The position numbers and the translations under genes were made by a program. Under the pieces are notes generated by a model. The model searched no databases and had not been told where the DNA came from. It saw nothing but the letters and a program-made list of their open reading frames with translations. This document shows, piece after piece, positions 63,812 to 64,000 of a DNA stretch of 64,000 nucleotides (its first letter is position 1; every line of letters begins with the position of its first letter). The DNA lies in assembly GCA_016794365.1 (NCBI GenBank), contig JAEUKB010000079.1:124001-188000 (forward strand). Reading direction: 5' to 3'. This DNA comes from Myxococcales bacterium (lineage in GTDB: Bacteria; Myxococcota_A; Polyangia; Palsa-1104; JAEUJZ01).

Positions 63812-64000
63812 ATGACCACCAAGCTCTCCAAGTACATGCTCGCGGCGATGGCTGCGCTCGTGACCCTGATGGCTACCTCGGCTGCTTACGCTCAGGCGGC
63901 TTCGCCGGAAGTTGCCAAGGCGGAAAATTCCCGCTGGTACGCGATTGCTGCGGCGCTCGGCCTCGGCATTGCGGCATTCGGTGGCGCGCTCGGCCAGGGC
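63812..64000 (+). CDS. atpE: ATP synthase F0 subunit c precursor with signal peptide (3' end off window)
   Basis: The first 63 codons are in the window. A strong ribosome site AGGAGGAAC precedes the ATG at 63812. Residues 1-28 form a signal peptide (TTKLSKYMLAAMAALVTLMA, then SAAYAQ), which is typical for subunit c in several deltaproteobacterial lineages. After about 15 residues (EVAKAENSRWY) the first membrane helix starts, AIAAALGLGIAAFGGALGQG, the N-terminal helix of the c-ring hairpin. The proton-binding Asp/Glu would be in the second helix beyond the window. Confidence 0.9.
   Translation, partial: MTTKLSKYMLAAMAALVTLMATSAAYAQAASPEVAKAENSRWYAIAAALGLGIAAFGGALGQG

Overview
The window (about 60% G+C by eye) looks like a chromosome segment of a predatory or gliding Myxococcota-type deltaproteobacterium. 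The grounds are lineage signatures rather than any marker rRNA: three Hanks-type Ser/Thr kinases, one with an FHA domain and an apparent pseudokinase half; a TraA/TraB-like cell-surface protein with a MYXO-CTERM-like sorting tag; a receiver protein with a proline-rich linker; two giant TPR proteins; and a Lys/Ala-tailed histone-like protein. There is no phage, transposon, CRISPR array or rRNA. Most genes look like ordinary chromosomal housekeeping and accessory genes.

Layout. 1-6.2 kb: glyS (3' end off the window), two membrane-anchored Ser/Thr kinases and two small membrane proteins. 6.2-9.2 kb: a tandem pair of secreted paralogues and a GNAT/FemAB-like acyltransferase. 9.4-13.7 kb: a receiver protein, then a 1020-residue open frame that joins a TraA-like half (PA14-like domain, Cys-rich stalk, MYXO-CTERM-like tag) to a TraB-like half (second signal peptide, barrel, thrombospondin type 3 repeats, OmpA domain). 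The two halves meet at a run of ten T. 13.8-17.7 kb: two unknown genes and an RsbT-RsbS-RsbX stress-signalling module. 17.8-22.2 kb: comEC, rpmB, tRNA-Val and small unknowns.

22.3-33.8 kb is one 3832-residue TPR protein, followed by a 0.7 kb gene-poor gap. 34.5-38.3 kb: an MtfA-type peptidase, mltG-ruvX and a methyltransferase. 38.4-44 kb: the histone-like protein, a YfhO-family membrane protein with its small partner, greA and metK. 44-47.6 kb: a TetR regulator divergent from a COQ4-like gene with a clear operator between them, then an ACT protein plus UPF0210 pair. 47.6-59.1 kb: the FHA-kinase-pseudokinase divergent from a 2743-residue TPR protein. 59.2-62 kb: two lipoproteins (one with a c-type heme motif) and an archaeal-type class I aldolase. 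62.2 kb to the end: the start of the ATP synthase F0 operon (atpZ, atpI, atpB, partial atpE).

The most unusual item is the TraA-TraB-like fusion. In Myxococcus xanthus TraA and TraB are separate proteins that mediate kin recognition and outer-membrane exchange. Here one frame carries both, with an internal sorting tag and an internal signal peptide, and the joint is a homopolymer whose length decides whether the halves are fused or separate. This could be polyprotein processing, slippage-controlled expression or a one-base sequencing error; the sequence alone cannot decide.
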